Below are positions 8,838 through 19,838 of a DNA stretch of 64,000 nt, in pieces. Both the position numbers and the translations under genes were made by a program. How positions within the stretch are numbered: the stretch's first letter is position 1; each line of letters opens with the position of its first letter. Below the pieces are notes generated by a model. The model was given only the letters and a program-made list of their open reading frames with translations, did not search any database and was not told the DNA's origin. Source of the stretch: Phytophthora sp. 'mugwort'. Lineage: Eukaryota > Oomycota > Peronosporomycetes > Peronosporales > Peronosporaceae. The DNA is taken from positions 4,154,001 to 4,218,000 of the forward strand of contig JAUCEF010000016.1 of assembly GCA_033558025.1 (NCBI GenBank). Reading direction: 5' to 3'.

Positions 8838-9975
8838 GTCAAGGCGCGCGTTCTTCACGCTGTTCAAGTGGGGCTCGACTGGAAGGATGCTGCCGTGTAT
8901 AACGGAGCCAAGGAGAGGACGACGCTCAATTGGGTTCGCATGCTCGCGCCACCGGAAACTTGTAATAAATAACGAAAGAAAAAGTGAATTAGATTTACCC
9001 AGCTACCGCTACGCCTTGCAGTTCTAGTGCTGCCGTCAACAAAGTGCCGTAAACATGTTCGTTAATCTTAATACCAACATAACTGATATGTTGTTGTAAC
9101 GGATATGATGTTATTTCCGTTACAAAACTACAAAGTGCAAGAATCGCGACGTGGTGGCGCTCGCAACCGCAAGATAATGCCGCGAACACGACGATTTTCT
9201 GATTGAGGAGCTTGGCAACAACTGTCACCTGACGCTGCACCAAATGAAGGACCTCCTACTCAACGAATTCTACCTCCGAGTCTCCCCTACGACGATCCGA
9301 GACACTCTGGACGATGTATGTTTGAAGCAAGTGCATCACGATTCCCAGTATCGCAACGTACCCGTAATCAAGGCATGATTTCGCCATCCGTCTGCTCCAG
9401 CACGTGGCATCCGACAAGAACATCTTCTACGTCGATGAGACGAACTTCAACCTGTTGTGCTCGCGCAGTTATGGATGGAGCAAGGCTGGTACGCGTGCGG
9501 TAGACATGAACACATCAAGCAAAGGCAAAAATATTCACGTTATTTCCTGCATTTCACGTGATAGATTGCCGATTAGGAAGGACGGGGGGTTTGGTTCGTA
9601 CAAGGCTCCGCAGGCAAACGTTTACATGCGCCGCCTGCTACGCAGCTTACGACGCAGGTATGCGCTTGAAAGTATTGTCATCGTTCTCGACAATGTACCC
9701 TGCCACAACAGGGTCGAGGAAGTGTTTGACAAGGACGAGTTTCGGCGGCGGAATGCTTGCGGGTGGGACCTTAGTCGCCAATGCTGAACGGCATCGAAAA
9801 CGTATTCTCAGCTCAAAAGGCCGCCGTGGATCGCTTCCTGAGCGACAATCGCGCTGCAATTCTAAGTGTTCCGCCCACGCCAACAATTACGAACCACCTG
9901 GAAAGCTTTCTGTACAGGCCTGCCAAGGGGATCCTCCCTAGGATTACAACCCTAATCGCCAGATCTCTGCCGTAA
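8838..9975 (+). pseudogene. Tc1-like transposase (disrupted)
   Basis: Positions 8838-8930 encode a helix-turn-helix segment (ARVLHAVQVGLDWKDAA, ending NWVRM). After the interruption at 8963-9165 the homology resumes at about 9190 (HDFLIEELGNN). The catalytic part shows FYVDETNFNLL near 9425 (first Asp), VIVLDNVPCHN near 9690 (second Asp) and MLNGIENVFSAQK near 9781 (the region of the third acidic residue). The last block is in a different frame from the first two, and a stop lies near 9376. The copy is inactive. Its catalytic motifs differ from those of the minus-strand mariner at 5862-7273, so two subfamilies are present. Confidence 0.7.
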
Positions 9976-10111
9976 GTGCATCCACCACACCTGCAAATTC
10001 ATTGCGGACGCCATCCTCATGGAGGACAGAATGTTGGCATTGAATACAGTGGCCGCAGTAGGCATAGCTGAACGCTTAAATGACAAGAGTCGAGCGTGCC
10101 TTAACTCTGTG

Positions 10112-10275
10112 CGTCACTTGGCTGTATTGAATGAGGGGGCTGGCTGTTTTGAAGTGAAAATTTTGTGTCTATGACACAAAGTTATACATCTCGTATACGG
10201 TATCCGGGAGGTATACACACGTATAGTGGCAGCATTGCTCTGGGCGGATGCCAAGTACGGCCCGTAAAAGGTGTA
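10112..10275 (-). repeat. Right terminal inverted repeat of the Tc1-like element
   Basis: This is the reverse-strand counterpart of 8530-8692, running from CTTGGCTGTATTGAATG at the inner side to TTTTACGGGCC at the outer side. Confidence 0.75.
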
Positions 10276-10649
10276 GAAAAATCCAGATGAAACGATACAA
10301 ATCAAGTGCAACAATTAAAAGTCAAGAATGGTCAGGTTAATATTTAACACACCTATAAAATACTACAACATGATTGTCATACCACCAACCAGCTGGTTGG
10401 TGCTGACCACCCAGCTGTCAGCTCCCACTCTCAGCTTTTCCTCCAACCCGGTCTCGTCACCAGCATTGTCGCCGAATGCCTCGCCGCTGTCGACGGACTG
10501 CCCCCTCCACCACCTCTTCCATTCAGCCCATCAATGAAGGTGAGTAAATTCTGTGCAACGCTGTCATTTCCGTGGTCTAGACGACGCTGTGGCGCTGCCA
10601 TTTTCCTGGTCTAGACGACACATGGTGCAAGAAGGCAGGTCGCATCTAA
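10276..10649. other. Unassigned, with a short direct duplication
   Basis: GTGGTCTAGACGACGC near 10574 and CTGGTCTAGACGACAC near 10607 are two copies of a roughly 33 bp unit (ending ATTTTCCTGGTCTAGACGAC). This may be the downstream edge of the minus-strand LTR or the adjoining internal region. No gene is supported. Confidence 0.3.
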
Positions 10650-11104
10650 AAAAATGACCGTCTTGGGAATGCTATTACATGTAGTCCATCAGGAAAGTTC
10701 ATCAATGTAGATTTGATTGCTCGATTAGATTTGTGGGCTGACTCTTGTGCAGATTTGTGGCCTTCTCTACAGTTGTCAAGGGCTTTCTGGAGATATGGGC
10801 GGATTCTGGATTTATAGATGGTTTTCCTGGATTTTTGTAGCTGTCTCTCGGAGGGGACTGTTGCCAAATTAGGTAGATACACGACTGAATATATTTACCG
10901 GTGATCACCTTAATGCGTCTATATACTAACTGTAACTTACCTATAAATCATCCTAGATGTTATCCGATTAGGCTATGAGGTCTTTGTACCATATGTGTGG
11001 TACCTATCCGTGATGTCATAGTGATGTTGGATACATCACTTAGGATACTTTGGTACAACATTATGAAGAGTGACTTGGCACTCTTCATGTAACCCCGTTA
11101 CATC
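10650..11104 (-). repeat. LTR of a Gypsy-type element, minus orientation
   Basis: Read leftward from 11104, the sequence begins TGTAACGGGGTTACATGAAG, the LTR terminus shared with other elements here, and then matches the LTR fragment at 7428-7645. Immediately upstream in that orientation (positions 11105-11120) is a purine-rich tract, AAGTGGGGAGGA, like a polypurine tract. This suggests a 3' LTR with internal sequence to its right. The leftward boundary is not defined. Confidence 0.55.
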
Positions 11105-12429
11105 CTCCCCACTTAGGTTCAGTTTACCGACTATCCAGGGCGAGTGAAAGGAAATCGCCGCCTCTCACTCTCCAAGTCGAATTACATCGACGTCGCTGCG
11201 GCTAGTTTCCGCAGACCGCTCATTTCCTCTTGAGCCCAGAGCACTTCCACGTGCTCTCTCTTCTTCTTCTCGGCTTCCACGTCAGCCTCAAGCATGACCA
11301 AGACTCGATCTGGCAGCGGTGCGAAAAGCGCCTGTCAAGCCTGTTGCTTCCAAGTAGCAGACTAAGAGCTTTAAGCCGTCCGGCAAAGACTCTGCCGCTA
11401 AGGGATCCACCAAGGTGGCATCCAGGGTGACCTGAAGGGGGCCGTGGAAACGAGTATCTCATTGTGGCGCGCCACTAGCTGCCAATCCCGTCCGCTCTTG
11501 AAGGCATCATGTACGCGCGTTCGCTCGGCGAGCGTGTGCTTGAAATCGGGCTAGCCACCACTTTGCTCTGGCCTAAATACACTTTGCTCTAATCTCGACA
11601 TTTAGTGAATATTTCCCTATTTCTAAGCTACTTCGAATACTTAACACCACTTTGCTTTGTACTGTGGCCATTTTGGCCTGGCAAAGTTGTAGTGTTAGTA
11701 ACTGCCTCGACACTATGGGAGTATGGACGCACTCGCTGGGGTGGTCTTGTCCTTCCCTGGTTACCCCTGACCCTAATCAGAAAAATGCAGAGTCCGGTCC
11801 GACCAGAAGCTCTTCCTCGCTGTTAAGAGAATCCATGCTGTGCTCACCTGTCTTGCTAGACCCGGGATTAATGTAGTCATGGGTAGGGTATTCACGTAGC
11901 TCAGCAAACGCGTTGGAGAAGAGCGAGCTTCTATCGACGTACCCGTAGCCTAGGACCCGAGACCGAAGCGATTTCAAGTTTTCACAATATTTTATCTATT
12001 TGTAGTCCTAATCCCCGCTGAGGTGGCTAATCAAAACGTCTTCTTTGGTGGCAACCAACCAATCAGATAAATATATTAATATGCTTGTCCAGCGTCCTAA
12101 CAGATCCCTCAAAACGGTGCATACCGTATAATACTTCTAGCATCCGACAACAACTAGTATCCGACGACACGATTTCAGCCAATAGCATGAGCCAAACTGA
12201 CAAGGGTGTCACTTACCGCTGAGCACTTCTTGCATCCGATAATCCTAGTCTTGGACTAGTCTAGAGTCTCAATAATGTGGCCACATGATATTTGGCACAC
12301 ATTCTCCTCCAATGCTCGAAGTGCGCCAAAACAGCAATGGAGCGCAAGGATCCAGGTCGAAAGCGCGGCGAAATGGCAAAGGGAAGCACCATCCCCTGTT
12401 AAAGCGGAGCTCCGAGACGTACTTTGTGA
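11105..12429. other. No gene recognised; possible internal remnant of the minus-strand LTR element
   Basis: After the purine-rich tract at 11105-11120 there is no recognisable gag-pol sequence. Short ORFs occur on both strands between 11220 and 11980 but resemble nothing known to me. The stretch 11980-12240 is AT-rich and non-coding. Confidence 0.35.
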
Positions 12430-13847
12430 GGGTGGCAGCAACCAATCACTACCGTGAGCACCGCAACATGAACGCAATACTCGCTACATTTTATTCCTGG
12501 TGTGGATGGTGCGTTACGAGACACCAAGCGCAAGTCAATCTATTTGTGGCAAAAGAAGCGGGCTAAGATTGAAGCGGCGTGTGAAACTACGAAAGGGGAC
12601 CAGCTGAAATGCGTCAGGGATTTGGGGACCGCAACGATGCCATCATCGGCTGGTGAACGTGGAATCGCTCAGTGGATAGACGATCTGCGTGGAGAAGGCG
12701 CACCGGTGTCAGCATTCATGCTCCGCTCTAAAGCGCTCGAAGTGGTAGCTGAGGAAGGGCTGAACAGCGACGAGTTTAAGGCTTCGTGGACATTCCGGAA
12801 GGGATTTTTGCGCCGCCACCTGCTGTCCCTATGACGCTATACGCGGCAGGGTCAGAAACCCCCATCCGACAGCAATGCGGCGAGGCAGAAGTTCCGCGAG
12901 AAAGTGCTGCGGTTGATGCAAGAAATGGTGTTGATCGTGTTTATAGTGCTGACCAGACAGCCGTTTTCTTCGAGTACTTGCCTAAGCGGACAATCTCGGC
13001 ACGAGGTGCAAAAACTGTATGGGACCGGTGCGCCGGAAAGGAGAAAGAGCGGGTGTCTGTAATGCTCCTTGGTGACTCATATGAACGCGCTATTCGCCGT
13101 TCATTATTGCGAAGTCGAAACCATCTGAGAAACCAGCTATGGCTGCGGAGAAAAAAGCAATTGGCCACATATTCGGCATTTACGTGTCGAAGGAGGTGAC
13201 TGAGCTACAAGATCGTCTCGATGTCGTTATGTATGGAAACAACAAGGGTTGGTGGGATTGTGGGCTTTCTCTAGCGTTTCTGCGCCATTATATTGCCAAT
13301 GCTCTTAACCGTGACCAGCCCGTATTGCTTCTCTGGGACGATTTTTCTGCGCACTGGACAGCTGACGTCAAGGTATGTGCGGCGGCATTTTTTAAATGTT
13401 GTGCTGGTCCCCGTCCCACCGGGATCCACTAGTGTTTGCCAACCAGCTCACATTAGCTGGAATATGCCGTTGAAATCTCGACTGCGAGCTCGCTGGGTGG
13501 AAAATTTGCAAGCCCAGCTCAGACAGCCTCGACAGACTGATGTAAAGTTCAAGCTAGCGGCTCCAAAGCGCAAGGATGTGACAGAGTGGGTGGTTGCCGC
13601 ATGGGAAAGCCTCAGCCAGGCAGTGATCAAGAGCGGATTTTCCTTTATTTTCAAGCCTGAGGCTGCAAGTACAACGCAGGCCGACACAGCTCTGCCAGTG
13701 GAAACCCTCCATACGTCAACCGCTGTCGTAAATGAGCTGTCAGATCTTCGGCAGCTTGATCTTCGTATGGGGGAGGTGCAAGTTGACAAGGATGTTGTTG
13801 AGAACGCCGTGGCTGGTGTGTTTGAAGACGATGAGTTGGCAGCTTAA
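12430..13847 (+). pseudogene. pogo/Tigger-type (DDE_1) transposase relic, copy 1
   Basis: The frame at 12502-12834 encodes a CENP-B-like helix-turn-helix region (SIYLWQKKRAKIEAA, then TFRKGFLRRHLLSL). The catalytic domain follows with YSADQTAVFFEYLPKRT (first Asp, about 12945), VMLLGDS (about 13060), VLLLWDDFSAHW (second Asp, about 13325) and PPGSTSVCQPAHISWN (about 13420). In the last motif the usual Asp is His (codon 13449-13451), which would abolish catalysis. Frames change near 12830, 13095 and 13380. The C-terminal part (13293-13847) is open to a TAA. No terminal inverted repeats were identified. Confidence 0.75.
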
Positions 13848-14228
13848 CTAAGCCTATGTTGCGTACATAAATTGAGTTTGAGAGAAACTATTGATTTTCC
13901 CGTTAATTAAGTCAACCCTACACCTCGTGCATTGGTGGGGTCGGATGCGCGAAGTATTACACGGTACATCAAGAGAACAATATGACGTCCGTGTCAGCAT
14001 AAACCGTCGGAGAAATTCGGAGGGTTAAGTTAATCAGATGACAGGTATAGCACCGGATAAACGATATGCTGTTATCAGAGGCAATCTGTCATACCATGGC
14101 ATTATGTCTACGAAGTTGGATATACTGAGAGTACAACGGTTCGTGGATACTTTAGCTATCACATGTCAAGAAGAGTACCTAATTAAAAGTACGAAATGAA
14201 TCGCCTTTGACAAGGGGATTACAGTAAT
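13848..14228. other. Spacer between the pogo relic and the phosphatase gene
   Basis: This is AT-rich and non-coding. It holds the 3' flank of the minus-strand phosphatase gene; no clear terminator or repeat was seen. Confidence 0.5.
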
Positions 14229-15764
14229 CTAAGCCGCTGTAACATTGTCGCTCTTGTACATCACAAACTCGTCCTGCACGGACTGGTCCGAGCTCAAAAT
14301 GTACTTCCACACGAGCGTCGTGCGATTCGCCTCCAGCATCGAGTACCCGTAATGTTTATAATCCGATGCCGCATTCCAGGACGCAGTGTTCTTCGGTGGT
14401 ATGGAGAGTCCCTCGGACTGGCCAGCCCCACCAATTAAGATGTGCACAGGAGCTTGTGGGTTATCATATATCTTGTAGTCGTCTGAAACCCCGTCCAATA
14501 CAGCCTTGTTTTTCGCGATTGGCAGCTCTCGTTCGTAGTAGTGTTTGTGTCCGGTCAGCACCGCATCCACCTTGTACTTGAGGAAGAGCTCTTCAAACGC
14601 TGCCTGAATATCTGCTGTCTGCTTAGTGGGGACATCGTTCTTGGAGTCAACGACGCTGTAGATCGGGCGATGCATCCCGACGAAAACCCACGGCACGTTC
14701 GCGCGGTTGGCGTCCGCTTTCTTGAGGTCCGCTTCGACCCAGCTCAGTTGGTCACCAAAATTACCATTATCGGTCCATAGGGTGAACGAGTTCGATGGCG
14801 CGTTTGGGTAGTCAGTTTCCGCCGATAGCGAAGCAAAATGGATCGAACCGTGGTCGAACGAGTGCCACATATTGAGAGTGCCTCCGCTCTCCTCGTACGG
14901 CATCTTGAACCGCGTGTTGTACGCAGCGTAATTGCCTAAAGCTTTGCTCTTCGTGCGTGAAGCTTGGCATCTCGGCGAGTGGCATTCGGCCTCGTGGTTC
15001 CCCACTAAAACCATGTACGGGACATGACTCATCAGCGGCATCATCAAGTTCATCCACTTGTTGTACACTTCCTCGTAGAAGAACCCAGCGGCTTGGTTCA
15101 GATTCAAGAAGTCATTGTCAGCGTACGAGATGTCGCCGAGGTGGTAGACGAGGTCGATGTCATCCGACGTGAGCTTATTGACATTTGCAATTGTATCCAC
15201 CGAGTTACCCCCGTCCCCGAGGTCACCGTAAATCAATACGTTGAACGTGCTCTTATCTGTGGCAGGTCGCGCCGTAATGAACGAACTGACATCGCTCGTA
15301 TACTTGTCGTCACCTCTGCTCCCAACCTTGTAAAAGTACTTGGTCCGCGGTGTGAGGCCTGGGATTCTTGCGTGGTGGTGGAACAAGTCGTACTCGTCGT
15401 CGCTGTAGTAGCTCGTGCTAGACACCGACATATCGACCAGCTCCAGCGTATCCTCAGAGTTTCCCACCCATACGGAGCTGTCGGTCACGTCCTCGAACGT
15501 GGCCCAGGACACTGTCATCGCCGTACCAGTTTTCTTCCCTGCGAATGCCAAGTGGATCTGCTGAGGGTAGAAGTTCGCGTCTTCCTTGACTCGGCAAGAC
15601 TGATTAAAATTGAGGTCTCCAATGTTGTAGTTGAATTCGCAGAGACTTTCGGGCTCACAGGCATCCCGCACCTTGTTCCGGTAGCAGGTGGTGTCATCTA
15701 CGATGACATTTGCCGTTACGACAGCAGTAGCCAGTGTTGTTAACCCCATGAAAAGCGATCTCAT
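14229..15764 (-). CDS. Secreted purple acid phosphatase (metallophosphoesterase)
   Basis: This 511-residue protein hydrolyses phosphate monoesters using a binuclear metal centre. The ATG at 15764 is chosen because the frame further upstream starts with GTG and this ATG opens a good signal peptide (MRSLFMGLTTLATAVVTA). A fibronectin-like N-terminal domain covers about residues 65-175 (PQQIHLAFAG near the start). The metallophosphatase domain then shows all five signature blocks: YGDLGDGG, LGDISYAD, LVGNHE, GMHRPIYS and LTGHKHYYER, which supply the Asp, Asp/Tyr, Asn, His and His-x-His ligands. Length and order are those of eukaryotic high-molecular-weight PAPs. There are no introns and no damage. 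It is flanked by transposons on both sides, and a dead C-terminal copy lies at 645-815. A role in phosphate scavenging at the cell surface is inferred. Confidence 0.93.
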   Translation of the reverse strand: MRSLFMGLTTLATAVVTANVIVDDTTCYRNKVRDACEPESLCEFNYNIGDLNFNQSCRVKEDANFYPQQIHLAFAGKKTGTAMTVSWATFEDVTDSSVWVGNSEDTLELVDMSVSSTSYYSDDEYDLFHHHARIPGLTPRTKYFYKVGSRGDDKYTSDVSSFITARPATDKSTFNVLIYGDLGDGGNSVDTIANVNKLTSDDIDLVYHLGDISYADNDFLNLNQAAGFFYEEVYNKWMNLMMPLMSHVPYMVLVGNHEAECHSPRCQASRTKSKALGNYAAYNTRFKMPYEESGGTLNMWHSFDHGSIHFASLSAETDYPNAPSNSFTLWTDNGNFGDQLSWVEADLKKADANRANVPWVFVGMHRPIYSVVDSKNDVPTKQTADIQAAFEELFLKYKVDAVLTGHKHYYERELPIAKNKAVLDGVSDDYKIYDNPQAPVHILIGGAGQSEGLSIPPKNTASWNAASDYKHYGYSMLEANRTTLVWKYILSSDQSVQDEFVMYKSDNVTAA

Positions 15765-16479
15765 CTTAAAATACACCACCTAATGGTTTCTTTCAGCTTG
15801 ATGAAGACAAAGTGAGTGTGCCAAACCCAGAAACGCAGTGGCCATTCCAAAAGAACGCAGCAATGTAACGATCAGGATAAGTTATTATTGCTGGGCAATA
15901 CACCTGCCTTTCTTTATCCGTCAGCGATGGAATCTCTCTCCTACTTTAAAAGTGCACAAGCCTTCACCGAATCGGTCCATTAGTCATGAATCGGGCTTTG
16001 TGAATTTCGAGCGAACCGGGAGTTATTAACTACATATATATATATAGATAATAGCCTCGACGCCAGTAGTAAGTACGTGTGTGACCAATCAATCGGTTGG
16101 AATACTTAAAGTAGGGACTCGACGTGATCAAGCGATCCCATCTTAAGAGCGCTGATACTTCGCTGCACTACATGTACTGTATGCGCTGCACGCGAAATGA
16201 TATAGTGAATACTTGCTACATTCATTAGGTTACATTATACTTAAAGTTAATATAGCTGAGGTGGGTGATATAATCTGTCGCGGTGCTAAAACCGCACGCT
16301 TGTACAGGGGACCTACCATATACGTCGCAATTGTGCTCGTTAGCACGTATAGCCGGTTTGGGCAATAGCTCGAACAGCATATCTAAACAGCAGATTCTAG
16401 CTATTAAAATTAACTGAGTTACAGCAACCGACGTGGGTGGGTGATCTAATCTGTCGCGGAGTGTACAGTACGCACTTAT
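15765..16479. other. Upstream region of the phosphatase gene; no other gene
   Basis: This stretch holds the likely promoter of the minus-strand phosphatase. There is an (AT)n run at 16033-16047. GTGGGTGATATAATCTGTCG at 16260 recurs with one change at 16437, about 177 bp later, as a short direct repeat. No core promoter motif could be assigned confidently. Confidence 0.4.
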
Positions 16480-16519
16480 TATGAAAGTGAGTGCTGCAGA
16501 AAAGGAGAATGTAAAATTT

Positions 16520-16800
16520 ACATAAAACGACCATCTGAGGAGAGCGGTTATTAGCCACAGCAAACCCGCGCAGTATCTGCGAAAGGCGGGCCCATCGCTG
16601 AGCATTCCAGCGAGGGGAACTCTGTAGCTGGATGAACTTAGTATATTTTTCTCGTAGGAGCGCACCTACTGCCTTTTCGAAGCAAAGTCCAAGATCGCAA
16701 TGACATCGGTCCTCAGGAGGGCTAGGGTAATCTTGGATGTGTGACATTCAATGCAAAACGTACTAGTAAGTTTAAACTAAAAGTGTGACGCGGCGAGTTG
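16520..16800 (+). repeat. Left long TIR of the MULE
   Basis: AAAACGACCATCTGAGGAG at 16524, AGGCGGGCCCA near 16585, AAGCAAAGTCCAAGATCGCA near 16680 and AAGTGTGACGCGGCG near 16780 match the reverse complement of 19530-19838 in order. Confidence 0.65.
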
Positions 16801-17259
16801 GGCGCAGCAACCATGTGTAATTGATTACCGGTTTTCCTCTTGAAAATGCGATCGCAAGACAATCGCTCAGTGTACATAGCGACGTTGGCGATACGATGAG
16901 AATTTGTTATTCCTTTTGTGATTACGTTCATGATTTGAACTGTACTGTATCCAATGACATAAAAGCTACTTGCGTAAAAGTAGATGCGACGTGTGCAAAA
17001 CAAATTAAGGAAACGTACGCAACGCGTCGTTGCAGTAGATGAAGTGCTTAGCTTCTTCAGTTTTTGCAGGCTGTGAAAGCTGCACCGCCGTGCTGGGCTT
17101 CTTGCGTCCATGGTTGGTCTCCCTTCGTGCTGTAACATCGCTGTCGATCATATAATGCACTGAATTTGGCAGTTTGCACAAACACCCTCTTACGATATGC
17201 GGTTTGACTCACTGCCATGCTGAACGTCGGTAATCGCTCCTCATATATGTACGTATCGG

Positions 17260-18530
17260 TTGGTTACATGTACACGTATGCTGGTCTATTTTGATTCTAG
17301 TGTTTTTTTAATCGGATTAAAGATGATCGCTTGCTCCCGCGACCTAAGTGACGCCGGATATGCAGAAATCTATCCAATGGACGAAAACGCCGTGCCCCGA
17401 CGACTTATCTGGAGCAATCTCTTACGAGCACCCGATGTGCCAAAGCCGATACTTGGCTACCCTTCATGCGCACAAGTTCAGCGGAGCGTTAAGCATATAC
17501 GCTGCCTACAAGGTTCGAAAAATGCGATTGTACGTGTAAAAGAGCTCGTATGGTCGAAACGTTCGTGACAGGGATTGACCCCGAACTGCTTTCGTGTTTT
17601 CAAATCGAGACGACGATGATGGATTTTCTTTTGTAGGCATTGATGAGATGACCGTCATTATGACGAGCCACCGACGGTGGGAATTACAACGTTAAATCTC
17701 ATGCAAAAGCTTAAGGTGCTCCAACTCAAGGAGCTTTTCTGATATTTCACCTAGATGCCACGTTCAAACTCAGCGATCTCGACTATCCCGTGATCACATG
17801 TGGCTTCATCGACAAACACCGAATTTACTACCTCGCTGCTCTGTTTATCGTAAACCAAAGAACCCAGAACGAATATTACCAGGTGATCGGAACTTTTGCA
17901 AAGGTGTTTCGGAAGCACATGCAATCGAATCTCAGAATCGAGCAGTAATGGGCGACGCAGAGGCTGCTCAACTAAACGGTCTTAAGGCTATTACTGGATT
18001 CAAGAGCACAACTTACTTTATGTGTTTTTTATGTGCTGTATAACGTTTGTAAGCGCATTTGGCATTTGCCAGATTTGGTTCGTGAAGTTGTTTAGCGTGG
18101 AACGCTCGATATGCATTACACCGCAAGCAGAGAGCAGTTGCTATGTATAGGAGCGTGTACTCCGAGAATGGAAATGTGAAACTCGTCTGTGGCGTTTTGT
18201 AGATTACTTCGATTCCCAGTGGCTTAGCAGCAGAATTTAATGATGGCAGATCTACCATTCTCCCGGTTGATTCGCAACAACAAACAATCCTTGCGAAGTG
18301 TTCAATGCTAGTATCAGGCGCTATACACTACGAAAAGCTTTGGATACGAGAAGTTTAGTTTTTGAAGTCGCTCTCATCCACCGACGAACGCAGCGGAGCC
18401 ACTACAGAGTTTTCTCGTCGGATGGTGATCCGTTTCCAGCTCCTGATGAACAAATCCCCATCCGTCGACGGACTGGTCGTTCTCCGCTCGCGTCGCCTGC
18501 ACTAGACATTCAGTACTTGCTTTGATAGGC
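17260..18530 (+). pseudogene. MULE transposase relic
   Basis: In shifting frames the region encodes MULE-type sequence: a block before the catalytic core (LGYPSCAQVQRSVKHIR, about 17455), FHLDATFKLSDLDYPVITCG (first Asp, about 17745), GDAEAAQLNGLKAITGFKS (second Asp, about 17950), TYFMCFLCAV, and GFATTNNPCEVFNASIRR (Glu region, about 18265). Stops are present near 17950 and 18042, and several frame changes occur. The later part up to 18525 is Arg/Ser/Pro-rich. The transposase is dead but the three acidic positions remain recognisable. Confidence 0.65.
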
Positions 18531-19033
18531 GTAAATGTGGGGGCTTTTAGTAAACGTACATTCATATATTCTCAAGTTGCAATCGCAACACGTTGAATTT
18601 AGTATCTGGAGGAAACAGGCAAGGTCGAGATACATTGGATGCATGTGTCGCTGGTTGACACCTCATTGTACGATCGCGTTGGGTTGAGGTAGAAATGCTT
18701 TAGCGTAGACTGGAATATGTGCTGTGCGGCGGAGAATATGACCAAATCTTCGCCCTTTGGGTTGTGGAAACGGAGAGGGTCCGTTTCAGCTCGGATGATC
18801 CGTTCCGGCTCGGTCGTAAGGTATGTTAACGGTGATCCCTACACAATTGTTGCAACATTAAGTCCAAGTTCAACCGCCACTTACACATGAATCACCGCTA
18901 GCAATTCCCTAGCCCCTCTGACAACGAAGGGCTGCCAATCCGATTGGGTGTCCACCCCTTCCACTTCGTATGATTGTCGACTGCGTGTCAATGTGGGTTG
19001 GAGCTCAACAGTTCGCGCACAACTTGCCATGAG

Positions 19034-19196
19034 TTAGCTGCGCGCGAGTTCCTGCGCACCACAGACAGAGTCAGGTTTACTCGCGCGAGTTATTGTGAAC
19101 CCTGGTAGGAGTCCGATTTACTCGCGCGAGTTATTGTAAACCTGGCAGGAGTCATGTTTACTCGCGCGAGATACTGTGAAACATGGCGGAGTCTGA
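19034..19196. repeat. Tandem repeat of about 41 bp with palindromic CTCGCGCGAG cores
   Basis: Three good copies start at 19076, 19117 and 19157 with TTTACTCGCGCGAG, and a degenerate copy starts at 19034. Each continues with a form of TATTGTGAA-CCTGGCAGGAGTC. The perfect palindrome CTCGCGCGAG is present at 19080, 19121 and 19161. The array lies inside the MULE, just before its extra TIR copy. Confidence 0.8.
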
Positions 19197-19254
19197 ATCT
19201 GAATATATCTGATACCTAAAACGAGTGGCCTACATCCGCCGTCTCTCTCTTCTG

Positions 19255-19390
19255 CTTTTGCAAAGCAAAGCCCAGGATCACGATGACGTCGGTCTTCCAG
19301 AAGGTTAGGGGTAAAAGGAGATGGCAGGCCTCACATACAAAAGTATGTTAAACCAAAATGTGACGTGGCGCGAGTCGGTGCAAGCAGCAT
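19255..19390 (+). repeat. Extra partial TIR copy inside the MULE
   Basis: This block is an inverted match to 19535-19665, with about 145 bp between them. It is in the same orientation as the left TIR at 16660-16800 but lacks the outer half. It and the right TIR could form a long hairpin in RNA or single-stranded DNA. Confidence 0.65.
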
Positions 19391-19529
19391 ATGTCCTATT
19401 TGGTAGTTGTGCGAACTTACCGATCTGTCCTCATATACTCAGTAAGTAGCTCAGGTTTGAAATCATATGGTTGCAAGTCTAAGTAGATTTTCAATTAGAC
19501 TAGGTAATTCCTCGAATGACAGAGGCTGC

Positions 19530-19838
19530 TTGCGCCGAATCACGCCGCGCCACAGTTTGGTTTGGACTTACTTTTGTATGTGAGGCCTGCCATCTTCTTT
19601 TACCCTAATCTCTGGAAGACCGACGTCATCGCGATCTTGGACTTTGCTTTGCAAAGGCAATCGCTGAGCTCCTGCGAGGAAAAGGTTCTATTTTCGGCCT
19701 GATACAGTGCTCGGCTCGCTGGAAATCTCGGCGCTGGGCCCGCCTCCGCAAATACCAAGCGGCCCTGCTTCGCGGCACCGGCGCGGGTTGCTATGACTCC
19801 GCGCACTCACAACCGCTCTCCTCCGTTGGTCGTTTTCT
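19530..19838 (-). repeat. Right long TIR of the MULE
   Basis: This is the reverse-strand copy of the left TIR. The inner half (19535-19665) also matches 19255-19390 closely, including GATGGCAGGCCTCACATAC. Confidence 0.65.

Larger units (their letters stand above)
8530..10275 (+). mobile_element. Tc1-like DNA transposon with long terminal inverted repeats
   Basis: The ends are inverted copies of one another, about 150-165 bp long, and enclose a degenerate Tc1-like transposase on the plus strand. The two TIRs match at roughly 80%. The homology extends a little outside the clear core (ACCTTTTTACG against ACCTTTTACGG), so the exact termini and the expected TA duplication are uncertain. A roughly 200 bp segment between about 8963 and 9165 interrupts the coding homology. 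Confidence 0.7.

Noticed and set aside
15024..15743. 239-residue plus-strand frame
   Set aside because: It is a shadow of the purple acid phosphatase, which has all metal-ligand motifs and a signal peptide on the other strand.
19034..19196. Regular repeats resembling a CRISPR array
   Set aside because: The spacers are also repeated, there are only three to four units, and the context is a eukaryotic MULE.
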